Part shown: piece after piece, positions 1 through 6,388 of the stretch
Layout of the letters: each line of letters starts with the position of its first letter
Numbering within the stretch: the stretch's first letter is position 1
Virus record (IMG/VR): IMGVR_UViG_3300046006_003845
Coordinates: 1 to 35,247 of that record
DNA from: a virus
Length of the DNA: 35,247 nt
Reading direction: 5' to 3' (one strand)
The notes under the pieces: generated by a model
What the model was told of the DNA's origin: nothing
The model's input: only the letters and a program-made list of their open reading frames with translations
The model's database searches: none
Position numbers and translations under genes: made by a program

Positions 1-1
1 G

Positions 2-361
2 AGATGGGTTATTGTTCGTTCTTATGACGAATTTGTTGAGAAGATTAATGAAATCGGTTTGGAGAACATCGACATGATTTCTTTGGACCATGACTTGGGG
101 GATACCGCAATGGCTGAATGGCACAGAAATGTTTATAAAAACTACGAATTAAACTACGATAACATCACTGAAAAAACTGGTATGGATTGTGCAAAGTGGT
201 TAGTTGAACAATGGATGGATGGGAAACCTGTTGTTGATGTGGTTGTTCACTCTGCAAATGCGATTGGTAGTGGAAATATGATGGGTTATATCAACAATTA
301 CCGTCATATTGCTCGATTACCTCAAAATTGTATCAGGGTTCAAATCGAACACACCGTGTAA
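2..361 (+). CDS. Receiver-like (cREC-type) protein, 5' truncated
   Basis: The reading frame is open from base 2 (codons for RWVIVRSYDEF) to the TAA at 359-361, so the gene starts left of the window and 119 residues are visible. The stretch IDMISLDHDLGD followed by a Trp-rich region, TGMDCAKWLVEQ and a final VVVHSANAIGSGNM resembles the cyclic-phosphate-processing receiver-like domain (cREC family), in which the DHDLG acid cluster replaces the phospho-acceptor pocket of response regulators. The family is small, soluble and common in phages and in toxin or nucleotide-processing neighbourhoods. Its reaction is not established here. The C-terminus looks complete (ends HTV). The family call comes from motif memory, not a search. 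Confidence 0.6.
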   Translation, partial: RWVIVRSYDEFVEKINEIGLENIDMISLDHDLGDTAMAEWHRNVYKNYELNYDNITEKTGMDCAKWLVEQWMDGKPVVDVVVHSANAIGSGNMMGYINNYRHIARLPQNCIRVQIEHTV

Positions 362-403
362 AAATTGGGAATTAGGTATTTAATGTATTAATATAATATT
401 ATC

Positions 404-523
404 ATGACCGACCCCAACATTCAAATCCAAAAACCTGAGGTAGAAGAAATCTTTGATGTGACTGATTCTACTCCAATCGAAGATGCGTGGGATAACATCC
501 ATGGAGACATGGTGTTCTTCTAA
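404..523 (+). CDS. 39-aa acidic small protein
   Basis: ATG at 404 to TAA at 521-523 encodes a 39-residue acidic peptide (MTDPNIQIQKPEVEEIFDVT at the start, GDMVFF at the end). It lies between the receiver-like gene and a tRNA, on the same strand, with an A/T-rich upstream region (TATTAATATAATATTATC). There is no recognisable domain. It is supported only by its clean fit between genes and its A/T-biased wobble positions, so it could be non-coding. Confidence 0.4.
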   Translation: MTDPNIQIQKPEVEEIFDVTDSTPIEDAWDNIHGDMVFF

Positions 524-530
524 CACTTTA

Positions 531-604
531 GGTCCCTTAGCTCAGTAGGTTAGAGCAACTGACTCATAATCAGTAGGTCCACGGTTCGAGCCCGTGAGGG
601 ACCA
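531..604 (+). tRNA. tRNA-Met (CAT)
   Basis: Acceptor GGTCCCT/AGGGACC, anticodon arm ACTGA-CTCATAA-TCAGT giving CAT, T-arm ACGGTTCGAGCCCGT, discriminator A. The loop CTCATAA and lack of initiator features (no run of G-C pairs in the anticodon stem) suggest elongator Met; a lysidine-type Ile reading AUA cannot be excluded. Confidence 0.93.
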
Positions 605-625
605 CAAACTTAATAAAAATAAATC

Positions 626-886
626 ATGCCAGAATTTAGTACATACATCGACATCGAACCGTCAGAATATGTTGACGAGTGTTCACAAAGTGATATTAAA
701 GAACTGATTGAAGAATTGGTTTTTCACGGTTACATTAACAAAAGTGATAGTTTAATTGACAAAGAAAAAATTAGTTTAATGGAACAAGAATTCCATGAAA
801 AACTTGACAATCTTAAATCAAAGTACTACAACTTATCACCTGAAGATGAAGAAACTTTAAAAAATATTTTCTTAAGATACGTTTAG
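626..886 (+). CDS. Hypothetical 86-aa protein
   Basis: ATG at 626 to TAG at 884-886. The protein is highly charged, with an acidic N-terminus (DIEPSEYVDECSQSDIKE) and a predicted helical, heptad-like C-terminal half (LMEQEFHEKLDNLKSKYYNL). There is no signal peptide or membrane segment. It starts 21 bases after the tRNA and could be co-transcribed with it. I do not recognise a family; codon use matches neighbouring phage genes. Confidence 0.65.
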   Translation: MPEFSTYIDIEPSEYVDECSQSDIKELIEELVFHGYINKSDSLIDKEKISLMEQEFHEKLDNLKSKYYNLSPEDEETLKNIFLRYV

Positions 887-923
887 TCCTTAATAATTGG
901 ATGTAGTTTTCCAGTTTAAAGGG

Positions 924-931
924 TATTTATA
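924..931 (+). promoter_or_regulatory. TATTTATA start-proximal element
   Basis: TATTTATA followed by GTC and then the ATG of the OmpA-like gene at 935. It belongs to the family of TATTTATW elements seen in front of many genes in this window, here at the tight 3-base spacing. Confidence 0.5.
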
Positions 932-934
932 GTC

Positions 935-2251
935 ATGATGGATTTAAATGAGCATATTAGAAGAATGAAGGAATTATTTCTTGCAGAACATGGAATAGTA
1001 AAACCTTTAATATCAGAACAAGACCCTAAGAGTAGTTCAGGTCAAGTTACACAATCAGGAGTAGGTAAAGACAATCCAGACGTTTTATTTGATAGCCAAT
1101 TTAATGAAGATTTTCCTATTACGGCTAAGCAAGAAAAACAAATGCTCGCTAAAAACCCTAATCTTGATAATCAAGTAATGGAACTGAGACAAAGTCCTGC
1201 GTATAAACCTTTAATCGATAAAATAAAAGGTGATACAGATATGATGAAAATTTTCTTCTTCTATTTAAATCAATCAAGTCGTCTACAATTTTTAAAACAA
1301 ACTTTAGAATTTTTACGTTCATTCACTAAAAAAAGACAATTAGAAAAACAGATTAAGAAAAATAAAGACTATACTGGTGAAGAAAATCTTTATGGTTGGG
1401 AGGCAAAATTAGTTGAGGGTGACGTTGTCAAAACTAAAACGGAAGCATCCCCTGTTGAAGGAGGTGCAATAGAAATTGAGTTCCCATTAGAAGTTGCAGG
1501 TAAAACAGTATATAAAGAAAACTCAACCGTACCTGACGTAACGTTAGTACAAGCAATTGACACTTGGATTGCGGACGCTAAAGCACAAATAGATGATTTT
1601 AAAGTGACTAACCCCGATGCTGTTGTTGAGTTAGTTTCCATTGATATTGCATCGAGTAGTTCCAGATTGAGAAACACTGGGGAATATGAAGGTAAAACTT
1701 GGGCTCAATTATCAAAAGATAGGGCGGAAGTGGTTTACCAATTAATGACCCAAAAATTAGCATCGATTGGAGTTACATTAAGTCCAAGTCTTCAAAAAGT
1801 ATTAAGAGGTGGATACAATGGAGACGGTTCAAGTGGTCCTGACCCATCAAACAGATTCACATTTTATGATGGAAAAACAACAAATGGTATGAGTTATTCA
1901 AAAACAGGTGCCGAAAAACTATCAGGGCCTGATAGTCAACGACAAGTGTTTAATTATGGTTCATTATTAACAAAACAAATCGACTCCGACCAATACAAAT
2001 TTTGTCTTGTTGTTGCAAAAATTAAAATAAGCGCAAAACAAGGAGGTATTGAACCTGTACAACCTATTATAACAAAATCTCAGGGGTATTCATTAGAATT
2101 AAATCCATTGTATAAACAAAAAGAATGGAATGGTAAACTAAAATCTCCAAAAGGTGCTTATAAACCTAAGGGCGGAGGGTCAAAGTCCGACAAGATTCAC
2201 AAAACGTCAACTGTTCGTGGAAAATTAGTTCAGTGTGCCGCTTACGGTTAA
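935..2251 (+). CDS. OmpA-like domain protein
   Basis: The 438-residue protein contains, at about residues 180-300, a region with the order of an OmpA-like peptidoglycan-binding fold: a beta segment VVELVSIDIASSSS, then LSKDRAEVVYQLMTQKLASIGV, matching the usual LSxxRAxxVxxxL helix. The flanks are Lys-rich and low-complexity. No signal peptide is visible; instead the N-terminus (DLNEHIRRMKELFLAE, then KPLISE) is an amphipathic helix with two I/L-x-E sites, like other proteins here that may be cut by the prohead protease. It could be a virion protein that contacts peptidoglycan. ATG ATG lies at 935-940; either could start. It converges on the CAP-domain gene two bases downstream. The fold assignment is moderate. 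Confidence 0.6.
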   Translation: MMDLNEHIRRMKELFLAEHGIVKPLISEQDPKSSSGQVTQSGVGKDNPDVLFDSQFNEDFPITAKQEKQMLAKNPNLDNQVMELRQSPAYKPLIDKIKGDTDMMKIFFFYLNQSSRLQFLKQTLEFLRSFTKKRQLEKQIKKNKDYTGEENLYGWEAKLVEGDVVKTKTEASPVEGGAIEIEFPLEVAGKTVYKENSTVPDVTLVQAIDTWIADAKAQIDDFKVTNPDAVVELVSIDIASSSSRLRNTGEYEGKTWAQLSKDRAEVVYQLMTQKLASIGVTLSPSLQKVLRGGYNGDGSSGPDPSNRFTFYDGKTTNGMSYSKTGAEKLSGPDSQRQVFNYGSLLTKQIDSDQYKFCLVVAKIKISAKQGGIEPVQPIITKSQGYSLELNPLYKQKEWNGKLKSPKGAYKPKGGGSKSDKIHKTSTVRGKLVQCAAYG

Positions 2252-2253
2252 TA

Positions 2254-2814
2254 TTATTTTACTGAAAAAACAATTACAGTGTAGTAACGGTTTGGGTCTT
2301 TTTTTGATTGAATCAAAGAAATACCACAACGAACATATTTCGCGTCTTTCATAATTGAAGAGTGAGCACTACTAGCAATTAAGTTATCAACTGGTGATAC
2401 AGACACAGTTTTATTTTTGATTGATAACATATCAATTGAACATTCCGCAACCACTTCACCCAATACATCTCTTTCATTAAATTTTAATCCACGAAGATAT
2501 GGGTCAGATAAAGACTCATCCTGTTGGTCGTGAGTTGCAATTAAGTTGTCTGCGCAGTATTGAGATTGTAGTTTTGCCACTTTAGATAAGTTTTCAGTTA
2601 ACTCAAGAGGTTTAACACCGTTCTCAACACGATACTCATTTAACAAAATTAAAACGGAATCAACATAGTTATCACCATTGAAGTTTGATTTCAATACGTC
2701 GTTCATTTGTTTTCTTTTGTTGAATTCACGTAATTCACTTGCAGATGTGATTTTATATTGACCAAGTAAGTTAGTCGCCAAGAATAAAGTAAGAATAAAG
2801 ATTGAATTTTTCAT
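2254..2814 (-). CDS. Secreted CAP-domain (SCP/PR-1-like) protein
   Basis: Starting at the ATG at 2814 (not the TTG further upstream, which lies inside a promoter) gives 186 residues. Residues 1-19 are a signal peptide (MKNSIFILTLFLATNLLGQ). The rest matches the CAP superfamily: LLNEYRVENGVKPLELTENLSKVAKLQ, a central His (ATHDQQ), GEVVAEC, the helix with SSAHSSIMKDAKYVRCGIS and a terminal YYTVIVFSVK strand. CAP domains are secreted and of varied activity. In a phage this could be a host-surface or lysis factor, or a captured host gene. The gene is on the minus strand with its own host-type promoter. Confidence 0.75.
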   Translation of the reverse strand: MKNSIFILTLFLATNLLGQYKITSASELREFNKRKQMNDVLKSNFNGDNYVDSVLILLNEYRVENGVKPLELTENLSKVAKLQSQYCADNLIATHDQQDESLSDPYLRGLKFNERDVLGEVVAECSIDMLSIKNKTVSVSPVDNLIASSAHSSIMKDAKYVRCGISLIQSKKDPNRYYTVIVFSVK

Positions 2815-2832
2815 TTTGTTGTCTTGTTTAAA

Positions 2833-2840
2833 CAAATATA
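2833..2840 (-). promoter_or_regulatory. Bacteroidetes -7 promoter element
   Basis: Reads TATATTTG on the minus strand, a perfect TAnnTTTG, 18 bases before the ATG at 2814. It supports that start over the in-frame TTG contained in the element itself. Confidence 0.65.
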
Positions 2841-2893
2841 CTAATTTTTATTTAAAAAAATGTTTTTATGATTGATTTTTTGACTTTTGATAC

Positions 2894-2901
2894 TATTTAT
2901 A
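2894..2901 (+). promoter_or_regulatory. TATTTATA element
   Basis: TATTTATA 14 bases before the leader ORF at 2916, in the same orientation as the copies before other genes. Confidence 0.4.
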
Positions 2902-2915
2902 CTATTATTACAACA

Positions 2916-2999
2916 ATGAAAAATTTGAATACACTTACGGCAACTTTAGCACCGACAAATGGCGGGGATAGAGATATGTGCTCAAGTGTTCAGATTTAA
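2916..2999 (+). CDS. 27-aa possible leader peptide before tRNA operon
   Basis: ATG at 2916 to TAA at 2997-2999 gives MKNLNTLTATLAPTNGGDRD plus seven residues. It is followed 27 bases later by a strong terminator and then by the promoter and boxA of the first tRNA operon. A very similar layout (short ORF, terminator, promoter, boxA, tRNAs) recurs at 6389. It may be a leader peptide, a small protein, or a small RNA that merely contains an ORF. Confidence 0.35.
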   Translation: MKNLNTLTATLAPTNGGDRDMCSSVQI

Positions 3000-3026
3000 T
3001 CAAAGGTAATAAAGCCAAAAATGATA

Positions 3027-3057
3027 AACCCTGAACACAAAAAGTTCAGGGTTTTTT
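3027..3057 (+). terminator. Rho-independent terminator
   Basis: Stem AACCCTGAAC (3027-3036) / GTTCAGGGTT (3044-3053) with loop ACAAAAA and a T run. It separates the short leader ORF from the tRNA operon; the T run overlaps the -33 box of the next promoter. Confidence 0.85.
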
Positions 3058-3085
3058 GTTTTATTAGGTTTTTTTATTATCTTTG
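3055..3085 (+). promoter_or_regulatory. Host-type promoter of first tRNA operon
   Basis: TTTG (3055-3058), 19-base spacer, TATCTTTG (3078-3085): full match to the Bacteroidetes -33/-7 consensus. It lies 31 bases upstream of tRNA-Pro. Confidence 0.8.
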
Positions 3086-3088
3086 TGG

Positions 3089-3100
3089 TGTTCTTTGACA
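3089..3100 (+). promoter_or_regulatory. boxA-like antitermination element
   Basis: TGTTCTTTGACA, close to the bacterial rRNA boxA (TGCTCTTTAACA) bound by NusB-NusE, and resembling leader sequences I recall upstream of Bacteroidetes rRNA operons. The extended string GTTCTTTGACAT is shared with 6613-6624, upstream of a second tRNA operon. Here it lies only three bases after the -7 element, so the transcript would begin at or within it. Confidence 0.55.
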
Positions 3101-3116
3101 TATGGGAAAATATAAT

Positions 3117-3190
3117 CGGGGTGTAGCGTAGCCAGGTATCGCGCTTGGTTTGGGACCAAGAGGTCGTAGGTTCGAATCCTGCCACCCCGA
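3117..3190 (+). tRNA. tRNA-Pro (TGG)
   Basis: Acceptor CGGGGTG/CACCCCG, anticodon arm CTTGG-TTTGGGA-CCAAG (TGG), T-loop TTCGAAT, discriminator A. First tRNA of the boxA-led operon. Confidence 0.95.
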
Positions 3191-3197
3191 CGATTAC

Positions 3198-3269
3198 GTC
3201 TTCTTAGCTCAGCGGTAGAGCAATTGGCTGTTAACCAATAGGTCCAAGGTTCGAATCCTTGAGGGGACG
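3198..3269 (+). tRNA. tRNA-Asn (GTT)
   Basis: Acceptor GTCTTCT/AGGGGAC (two G-T pairs), anticodon arm ATTGG-CTGTTAA-CCAAT, T-loop TTCGAAT, discriminator G. Confidence 0.95.
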
Positions 3270-3274
3270 CAAAT

Positions 3275-3347
3275 GCGAGAGTAGCTCAGTTGGTAGAGCA
3301 CAACCTTGCCAAGGTTGGGGTCGCGAGTTCGAATCTCGTTTCTCGCT
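3275..3347 (+). tRNA. tRNA-Gly (GCC)
   Basis: Acceptor GCGAGAG/TTCTCGC, anticodon arm CAACC-TTGCCAA-GGTTG. Discriminator T is followed by an encoded CCA (3348-3350). Confidence 0.95.
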
Positions 3348-3350
3348 CCA

Positions 3351-3461
3351 TAAGGGAATCCCGCTTTAAGGTGAAGGACACGCGGGCGGATGACGTTTAG
3401 AGTTGGTCATAAAACAACTCGAAACCTTAAGTCTAATGTAGGAGGTCCCTACCTACAAATT
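3351..3461 (+). ncRNA. Structured inter-tRNA spacer
   Basis: No ORF. Several helices can be seen: a closing stem TTAAGG (3366-3371)/CCTTAA (3425-3430) around the hairpin GAGTTG (3400-3405)/CAACTC (3415-3420), then a separate hairpin GTAGG (3438-3442)/CCTAC (3448-3452). It lies between two Gly tRNAs inside one operon, so it is transcribed. Function unknown: a processing substrate or an RNA of its own. Confidence 0.45.
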
Positions 3462-3534
3462 GCGGGAGTAGCTCAGTTGGTAGAGCTATAGCCTTCCAAG
3501 CTATAGGTCGCGAGTTCGAATCTCGTCTCCCGCT
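3462..3534 (+). tRNA. tRNA-Gly (TCC)
   Basis: Acceptor GCGGGAG/CTCCCGC, anticodon arm ATAGC-CTTCCAA-GCTAT, T-loop TTCGAAT, discriminator T. Nearly identical outside the anticodon arm to the Gly(GCC) gene at 3275. Confidence 0.95.
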
Positions 3535-3906
3535 CAATGAGTAAGAGATACTCAGTAGTTTTGGTACCGTTACTGATAAATGGTATAGCTGACGCCTCAA
3601 ACAGCTTTACAGATGAGGTCGTCGGAAGAAAGGCAAGAACACCATCTTGACCTCCGAGTATATGGTTGACTTTTATGCGGTAAGACGCGATGGGTTTTGA
3701 ATCAGGAAAACTATGAATATCTACTTACCATAATCTCAGGTGGGGAATGTGAGAGTAATCGGTCGAGCTACATTTAGCCGTTAATCACAATATTGGTTTG
3801 GAAACAGAGGTAGCCGTGACTTTTCCAACCGAGCCAACCAAGCTTACTATGATACGGGTTAATACCTGTGGATTAGGGGTGACGGTCAGGAAAGACTGAC
3901 AATTTC
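3535..3906 (+). ncRNA. 372-base structured non-coding region between tRNAs
   Basis: No credible ORF and a more even base composition than the genes. Local hairpins include GTCAG-GAAAGA-CTGAC at 3885-3900 and a long helix GGTTTGGAAA/TTTTCCAACC around 3797-3830. It sits within the tRNA operon between Gly and Asp tRNAs. It does not show the conserved marks of RNase P RNA or tmRNA that I checked for. It may be a novel structured RNA or a graveyard of decayed tRNAs. Confidence 0.4.
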
Positions 3907-3979
3907 GGTCTCATGGTTGAATGGCTACAATTCCACCCTGTCACGGTGCGAGGTACGGGTTCGAATCCCGTTGGGACCG
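3907..3979 (+). tRNA. tRNA-Asp (GTC)
   Basis: Acceptor GGTCTCA/TGGGACC, anticodon loop CTGTCAC (GTC), T-arm ACGGGTTCGAATCCCGT, discriminator G with encoded CCA at 3980-3982. Confidence 0.93.
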
Positions 3980-3987
3980 CCAAAATT

Positions 3988-4061
3988 GCCTCCTTAGCTC
4001 AGCTGGCCAGAGCGCCTCACTTGTAATGAGGATGTCGTGGGTTCGAATCCCTCAGGAGGCT
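3988..4061 (+). tRNA. tRNA-Thr (TGT)
   Basis: Acceptor GCCTCCT/AGGAGGC, anticodon arm CCTCA-CTTGTAA-TGAGG, T-loop TTCGAAT, discriminator T. Confidence 0.95.
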
Positions 4062-4106
4062 CAAATTATTTTAATAAAGAACAACACGATTCCCAAAATA
4101 ATTCGT

Positions 4107-4114
4107 TATATTTG
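4107..4114 (+). promoter_or_regulatory. Bacteroidetes -7 promoter element
   Basis: TATATTTG, perfect TAnnTTTG, 24 bases before the ATG at 4139. Confidence 0.6.
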
Positions 4115-4138
4115 TATAAACTTAAAAATATTAATAAA

Positions 4139-4303
4139 ATGGAAGAAAACGACTTCAAATTTGAACGAAGATTACGTATTGGTTTTGGTCTTATTATTGT
4201 TGGATTTATTATTTGGGCAATGTCATCATGTGCGTCAGGACAACACATTGATTGTGACGCATATAGTCAACAACCAACACAACAAAACAACAGTACTATT
4301 TAA
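4139..4303 (+). CDS. 54-aa small membrane protein
   Basis: ATG at 4139 is preferred over the upstream in-frame start at 4037, which lies inside tRNA-Thr; a TATATTTG promoter supports it. The N-terminus is charged (MEENDFKFERRLR), followed by one membrane segment (about residues 14-30, IGFGLIIVGFIIWAMSS), then CASGQHIDCD and a Gln/Asn-rich tail. The Cys after the membrane segment is an imperfect lipobox (MSSC), so either a membrane anchor or a lipoprotein is possible. It sits between tRNA-Thr and tRNA-Ala, ending two bases before the latter. Confidence 0.6.
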   Translation: MEENDFKFERRLRIGFGLIIVGFIIWAMSSCASGQHIDCDAYSQQPTQQNNSTI

Positions 4304-4305
4304 AA

Positions 4306-4380
4306 GGGGTTACATGTACCAAGGCTTGGCGAGAAACACTTGCAATGTTTCTGAGGTGGGTTCGATTCCCACTAGCTCCA
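4306..4380 (+). tRNA. tRNA-Ala (TGC), unusual D-arm
   Basis: Acceptor GGGGTTA/TAGCTCC with two G-T pairs, anticodon arm AAACA-CTTGCAA-TGTTT (TGC), variable loop CTGAG, T-arm GTGGGTTCGATTCCCAC, discriminator A. The D region (CATGTACCAAGGCTTGGCGAG) does not form the usual four-pair arm; the best stem is CCAA/TTGG with a short loop. It is the only Ala tRNA I found, and its acceptor lacks the G3-U70 pair that alanyl-tRNA synthetase normally reads. Confidence 0.75.
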
Positions 4381-4392
4381 CAAAATAAAATT

Positions 4393-4740
4393 ATGGCACA
4401 TCCAAACTTACATGCAAAAAGTTCCGCAAAGAAATTCGGTGGAAAACCTGAAGACTATATTCATTTACACGAATGGATGGACGAAACCAAAGGTTGGATT
4501 GGAGATTCATTACACAGAATGTTCCGACACCATAGTGAGGGAATTTTTGAAATGGAAAAACGATTTGGTGCTGAATTCAAAAATAGCGATGGAAAAATTG
4601 TTTACACTCGTTATGTTGGAGAACAACATGTAAGAGAAGATTGTAATAATTATCTTCCATCTGCAAAAGAATGGATTGTCAATATCTCAGAAAATAAACG
4701 ACCTCAGTGGATGATGAGGACCATGAACATAGAAGACTGA
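4393..4740 (+). CDS. DUF6915-like protein
   Basis: ATG at 4393 gives 115 residues; starts further upstream fall in tRNA-Ala. The pattern HPNLHAKSSAKKFGG, YIHLHEWMDETKGW, LHRMFRHHSEGIFEMEKRFG and YVGEQHVREDC is the hallmark of a small conserved family that I recall as DUF6915, found in phages and bacteria and rich in invariant His. The His/Glu/Cys set suggests metal binding, which is inference. The stop TGA at 4738-4740 directly abuts the TATTTATT element of the next gene. Confidence 0.7.
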   Translation: MAHPNLHAKSSAKKFGGKPEDYIHLHEWMDETKGWIGDSLHRMFRHHSEGIFEMEKRFGAEFKNSDGKIVYTRYVGEQHVREDCNNYLPSAKEWIVNISENKRPQWMMRTMNIED

Positions 4741-4748
4741 TATTTATT
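4741..4748 (+). promoter_or_regulatory. TATTTATT start-proximal element
   Basis: TATTTATT immediately after the previous stop codon, then AAC and ATG at 4752: the same 3-base spacing as at 935. Confidence 0.5.
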
Positions 4749-4751
4749 AAC

Positions 4752-5468
4752 ATGAAACAAATTTTAACACCAGAAGAAAAACAATACCTTAGAAGAACAT
4801 CAAATTATCTTCAATCAATGGGTATGAGAGAAGGATATATCGAAATTGAACTTGAGCAAGAAGCGGGTTCAATTGATTATGATAGTATTGACTGGCAGTA
4901 TGTGAGGAATTTTTCAAATAACTATTCTGCGGATATTCCAGGAGGATTATTCCCAATATTAAGAAAAATTGTTAAGTATGTAGATTCTTTAGATAATTTA
5001 AATAATGACATTGAAGATTTAAGTTTTCAGAGAATTGAAATTAGAATTGACTGTGAGGATAAAGAAATTTCTGTAAATCATGAATACTTTTATTATGGGA
5101 GAAGTGGTGAAAATTCGATTGACTATGACTCTGAGCAAGATAAAGAAAAATTTAATAAATGGATGGACGAAGACTTGAAAGATGTTGAAGTTCCATCTGG
5201 TGGTATTCTAAGATTAGATTATAATGGTGGGGGAGATTCAGGATATATTAATAACGAATTTCAACCAACGGGAGATGAAGTACCCGCAGGAATTGAAGAT
5301 TGGTGTTACCAACAACTTGAAAATCATTTTGGTGGTTGGGAAATTAATGAAGGTTCTGATGGGTCATTCTTATTTGATTTCAATAATTCAGTTGTTACTT
5401 TGAATCACACATACAATACCGAAGAAAGTGAACGAGACACTTTATATGAAGAAAGTTTCGACAAGTAA
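4752..5468 (+). CDS. DUF6878-like protein
   Basis: ATG at 4752 gives 238 residues; the longer frame from 4707 overlaps the previous gene and skips the start element. The C-terminal third contains GGILRLDYNGGGDSGYI, AGIEDWCYQQLENHFGGWE, NEGSDGSFLFDF and LNHTYN, a pattern I associate with DUF6878. The N-terminal half is acidic with no recognised fold. No membrane segment. It probably acts in the cytoplasm; function unknown. Confidence 0.65.
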   Translation: MKQILTPEEKQYLRRTSNYLQSMGMREGYIEIELEQEAGSIDYDSIDWQYVRNFSNNYSADIPGGLFPILRKIVKYVDSLDNLNNDIEDLSFQRIEIRIDCEDKEISVNHEYFYYGRSGENSIDYDSEQDKEKFNKWMDEDLKDVEVPSGGILRLDYNGGGDSGYINNEFQPTGDEVPAGIEDWCYQQLENHFGGWEINEGSDGSFLFDFNNSVVTLNHTYNTEESERDTLYEESFDK

Positions 5469-5469
5469 G

Positions 5470-5500
5470 TTGTATCTTTAAGTAAAATCAATTATATTTG
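5470..5500 (+). promoter_or_regulatory. Host-type promoter of Leu/Arg tRNAs
   Basis: TTG (5470-5472), 20-base spacer, TATATTTG (5493-5500), 18 bases before tRNA-Leu. Confidence 0.75.
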
Positions 5501-5518
5501 TACCATAGTAAAATAAAT

Positions 5519-5603
5519 GCTCGGGTGGTGGAATAGGTAGACACGCCAGACTTAAAATCTTGTGGGCCTTGCGCCCGTGCGGGTTCGATTCCCGCTCCGA
5601 GTA
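5519..5603 (+). tRNA. tRNA-Leu (TAA)
   Basis: Class II tRNA: D-arm region GTGGAATAGGTAGACACGC, anticodon loop CTTAAAA (TAA), long variable arm, T-arm GCGGGTTCGATTCCCGC, discriminator A plus encoded CCA (5604-5606). Confidence 0.94.
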
Positions 5604-5612
5604 CCAAAATAT

Positions 5613-5686
5613 GTCTTCGTAGCTCAGCTGGATAGAGCAACTGCCTTCTAAGCAGTAGGTCACAGGTTCGAATCCTGTCGGGGATA
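5613..5686 (+). tRNA. tRNA-Arg (TCT)
   Basis: Acceptor GTCTTCG/CGGGGAT, anticodon arm CTGC-CTTCTAA-GCAG, discriminator A. It reads AGA/AGG, the main Arg codons of the genes in this window. Confidence 0.94.
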
Positions 5687-5802
5687 CAATATATCATATC
5701 TTCAGGTACCCGTACCGCCAACGTAGGGTTAAATAAGATACAATTTCGTGTTACATTTATGTATGAGCGGGAAGTAGAATGCCTGTCTGATGTGATATAT
5801 AT
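5687..5802 (+). ncRNA. Structured inter-tRNA spacer
   Basis: No ORF. A closing helix ATATATCA (5689-5696)/TGATATAT (5793-5800) brings the flanking tRNAs together; inside are the hairpin GGTAC-CC-GTACC and a CAGG/CCTG pairing. Confidence 0.45.
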
Positions 5803-5883
5803 GCCTTGGTGGTGGAATGGTAGACACGCTAGTCTTAGGAACTAGTGTCTTATGACGTGAGGGTTCGAGTCCCTCCCTCGGTA
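5803..5883 (+). tRNA. tRNA-Leu (TAG)
   Basis: Class II tRNA with anticodon arm CTAGT-CTTAGGA-ACTAG, variable arm, T-arm GAGGGTTCGAGTCCCTC, discriminator A. The acceptor GCCTTGG/CCTCGGT has two mismatches in the middle. Confidence 0.88.
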
Positions 5884-5885
5884 CT

Positions 5886-6026
5886 ATGAAATTGAATATT
5901 TACGCGGTTGTTATTCTTGCGATAAATGTTGTATTTTCTTTGTTTGTTATGGACAAGTCAAATACGTATCAATCTAGTCTGAAAGATACGACAATTCAAT
6001 CAGATACGTTTTTTAATCATAAGTGA
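5886..6026 (+). CDS. 46-aa small membrane protein
   Basis: ATG at 5886, two bases after tRNA-Leu, to TGA at 6024-6026. One N-terminal hydrophobic segment (about residues 4-22, IYAVVILAINVVFSLFVM), then a Ser/Thr/Asp-rich exterior tail ending TFFNHK. It is either a single-pass protein or an uncleaved signal anchor. The stop directly abuts the TATTTATA element of the next gene. No family recognised. Confidence 0.5.
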   Translation: MKLNIYAVVILAINVVFSLFVMDKSNTYQSSLKDTTIQSDTFFNHK

Positions 6027-6034
6027 TATTTATA
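6027..6034 (+). promoter_or_regulatory. TATTTATA element
   Basis: TATTTATA immediately after the previous TGA and 14 bases before the ATG at 6049. Confidence 0.45.
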
Positions 6035-6048
6035 ATAAAACAAAAACT

Positions 6049-6339
6049 ATGGCAACACTTAATTTTACTACAGCATATTCTACAACACTTGAGGGTGTAT
6101 TAGAATTAACACCATCAACTACAGTATACGCAGAAGACTTAGGTTTATGTCAACCATGTGTAGATATTGTTGGTAGTTGTTGGGCTTGTTTACAGGAAAC
6201 ACAACAAGTATTTTCTGATTCGGCTTTAACTACACCAGTTATTGATGGATATTATAAAGTTTCTTACAGTGAGGAAAATCCAAATGCGGTTTGGAAAATC
6301 GTAGGTGGATACCCACAAGGTGAAGAATTTTTTAATTAA
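6049..6339 (+). CDS. Hypothetical Cys-containing 96-aa protein
   Basis: ATG at 6049 to TAA at 6337-6339. The protein has two CxxC pairs (CQPC, CWAC) around residue 34-54, beta-rich sequence and a C-terminal VSYSEENPNAVWKIVGGYP. The N-terminal MATLNFTTAYSTTLEGVLELT resembles small virion decoration or adaptor proteins, which is only a guess. The cysteine pairs could bind zinc or form disulphides. It is followed by a host-type promoter and a second short leader ORF. Confidence 0.6.
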   Translation: MATLNFTTAYSTTLEGVLELTPSTTVYAEDLGLCQPCVDIVGSCWACLQETQQVFSDSALTTPVIDGYYKVSYSEENPNAVWKIVGGYPQGEEFFN

Positions 6340-6341
6340 AA

Positions 6342-6372
6342 TTTGACAAATATTAAATTTTTCCTATATTAG
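6342..6372 (+). promoter_or_regulatory. Near-consensus host promoter
   Basis: TTTG (6342-6345), 19-base spacer, TATATTAG (6365-6372; one change from TAnnTTTG). It would drive the leader ORF at 6389 and its terminator. Confidence 0.5.
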
Positions 6373-6388
6373 ATATAATTATAATACA

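Noticed and set aside
2833-2841. TTG start for the CAP-domain gene (193 aa)
   Set aside because: The TTG is part of the TATATTTG promoter; the ATG at 2814 gives a clean signal peptide.
3535-3906. RNase P RNA or second tmRNA in the long Gly-Asp spacer
   Set aside because: I looked for the conserved P4 strings and for tmRNA end signatures and found none in this spacer.
3921-4388. 155-codon open frame through Asp, Thr and Ala tRNAs
   Set aside because: It runs through three well-folded tRNA genes and contains the membrane-protein gene at 4139 in another frame; the translated sequence has tRNA-derived strings (VGSIPTSS).
5478-5721. Two minus-strand frames antisense to Leu and Arg tRNAs
   Set aside because: The peptides contain the typical antisense-tRNA strings (RESNPHG, RIRTCDL), an artefact of reading T-arms backwards.
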